A DNA stretch of 64,000 nt, taken from Trogon surrucura (lineage: Eukaryota > Chordata > Aves > Trogoniformes > Trogonidae). The position numbers were made by a program, and so were the translations under genes. Of the stretch, positions 63,399-64,000 are shown piece by piece; the first letter of the stretch is position 1; every line of letters starts with the position of its first letter. Location of the stretch: the NCBI GenBank assembly GCA_020746105.1, contig CM036619.1:72529635-72593634 (forward strand), written 5' to 3'. The notes below the pieces were generated by a model. That model saw nothing but the letters and a program-made list of their open reading frames with translations. It was not told the DNA's origin and did no database searches.

Positions 63399-64000
63399 CT
63401 GCCATGAAAACAGAAACAAGAAAGTGAAGGGTGCAGTTGGCTATAGCTGCTTTAAGTTTTTAATACTATGTTCCTGAACTGGTGTCTTGCAGAGTGCAAA
63501 CTGGCCGTGTGTGCTGGCTTTCTTCCATATTCCAGCTAATAAATCACATGCAAGGACAGCAAAAAAATAAATAAAACACTTTCCTAATGTTGCTTCTTTA
63601 TGCATGCAATTGCCTTGCTTGTCCTGGGGATTATTCTGTGATTCCAAATGGGAAAGAGAGAATCAAAAAAGAGGCTGCTGCGTTTGAGGGTACGAATGTC
63701 CCATTACCTTACCTGACAGAAAAAGCTTCTTACAACTATTTTTTCTAATCTTTGAAAAACAAACAAAAAAAAGTTACAGCCTTGGCTGACTTGACATTTG
63801 TAGCCCAACCTTAAAGCTTTCTTCAAATTATGGCCATCTCTGAGTTTTAGATATGGTTTTGTGCTTGTGTGACTTTAAAACTGAAAAAAAACCCCACCCC
63901 AACCACCCAACCACCCACCGTAAACATCAAGCTTTACAAGTGTTCTCATTTCAAACTTTTAACTTAACACATGTGGATGGAAGATGCATTATCTGAGTAT
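63399..64000 (-). other. FHOD3: FHOD3 intron, cut by the window edge
   Basis: The intron upstream of the first visible FH2 exon. It holds the potential G-quadruplex at 63.9 kb. No exon seen before the edge. Confidence 0.8.
63892..63916 (-). other. Potential G-quadruplex in a FHOD3 intron, coding strand
   Basis: The minus strand, which is the FHOD3 sense strand, has four G-runs of three or more with loops of 1-5 bases: GGG, then TGGTT, GGG, TGGTT, GGGG, T, GGGG. This meets the standard quadruplex pattern. It lies about 500 bp upstream of the first visible FHOD3 exon. Formation in the cell is not shown. Confidence 0.6.

Overview
This is a vertebrate nuclear segment, almost certainly avian. It is AT-rich, has long introns, and carries four CR1 LINE 3' fragments, three of which end in or near the ATTCTGTG repeat typical of bird and reptile CR1. 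The one securely recognised gene is FHOD3, a formin, lying on the minus strand.

Right two thirds (27.5-63.4 kb): the 3' part of FHOD3, transcribed right to left. Eight exons assemble into one continuous reading frame of 1107 bp (368 codons plus stop). They cover the C-terminal half of the FH2 actin-assembly domain (63.4, 62.7, 54.9 and 53.0 kb), a 24-bp microexon encoding TDEEEDAE (47.06 kb), a Ser/Pro/Gln-rich linker (44.3 kb), and the autoinhibitory DAD with its basic ROCK-target segment, split between 41.8 kb and 27.6 kb. The microexon matches the T(D/E)5XE casein-kinase-2 insert known from muscle FHOD3. The upstream FH2, FH1 and N-terminal exons lie beyond the right edge. Introns range from 0.5 to 14.1 kb and are otherwise non-coding.

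Middle (21.7-27.5 kb): the region after the FHOD3 stop has no convincing exon. It is best read as a long 3' UTR or intergenic sequence and has several candidate poly(A) signals. The best is at 21.69 kb.

Left third (2-21.5 kb): a set of short minus-strand exon-like segments, each with an open frame between splice-like sites. Many agree in splice phase: six or more in a row at 16.2-21.5 kb, and three at 2.0-2.6 kb ending in a stop codon. They look like one or two protein-coding genes in the same orientation as FHOD3. I do not recognise the protein, and joining the segments is inference. Plus-strand CR1 fragments at 7.6-8.5 and 12.0-12.25 kb lie among them. No exon of TPGS2, the convergent downstream neighbour of FHOD3 in mammals, was recognised.
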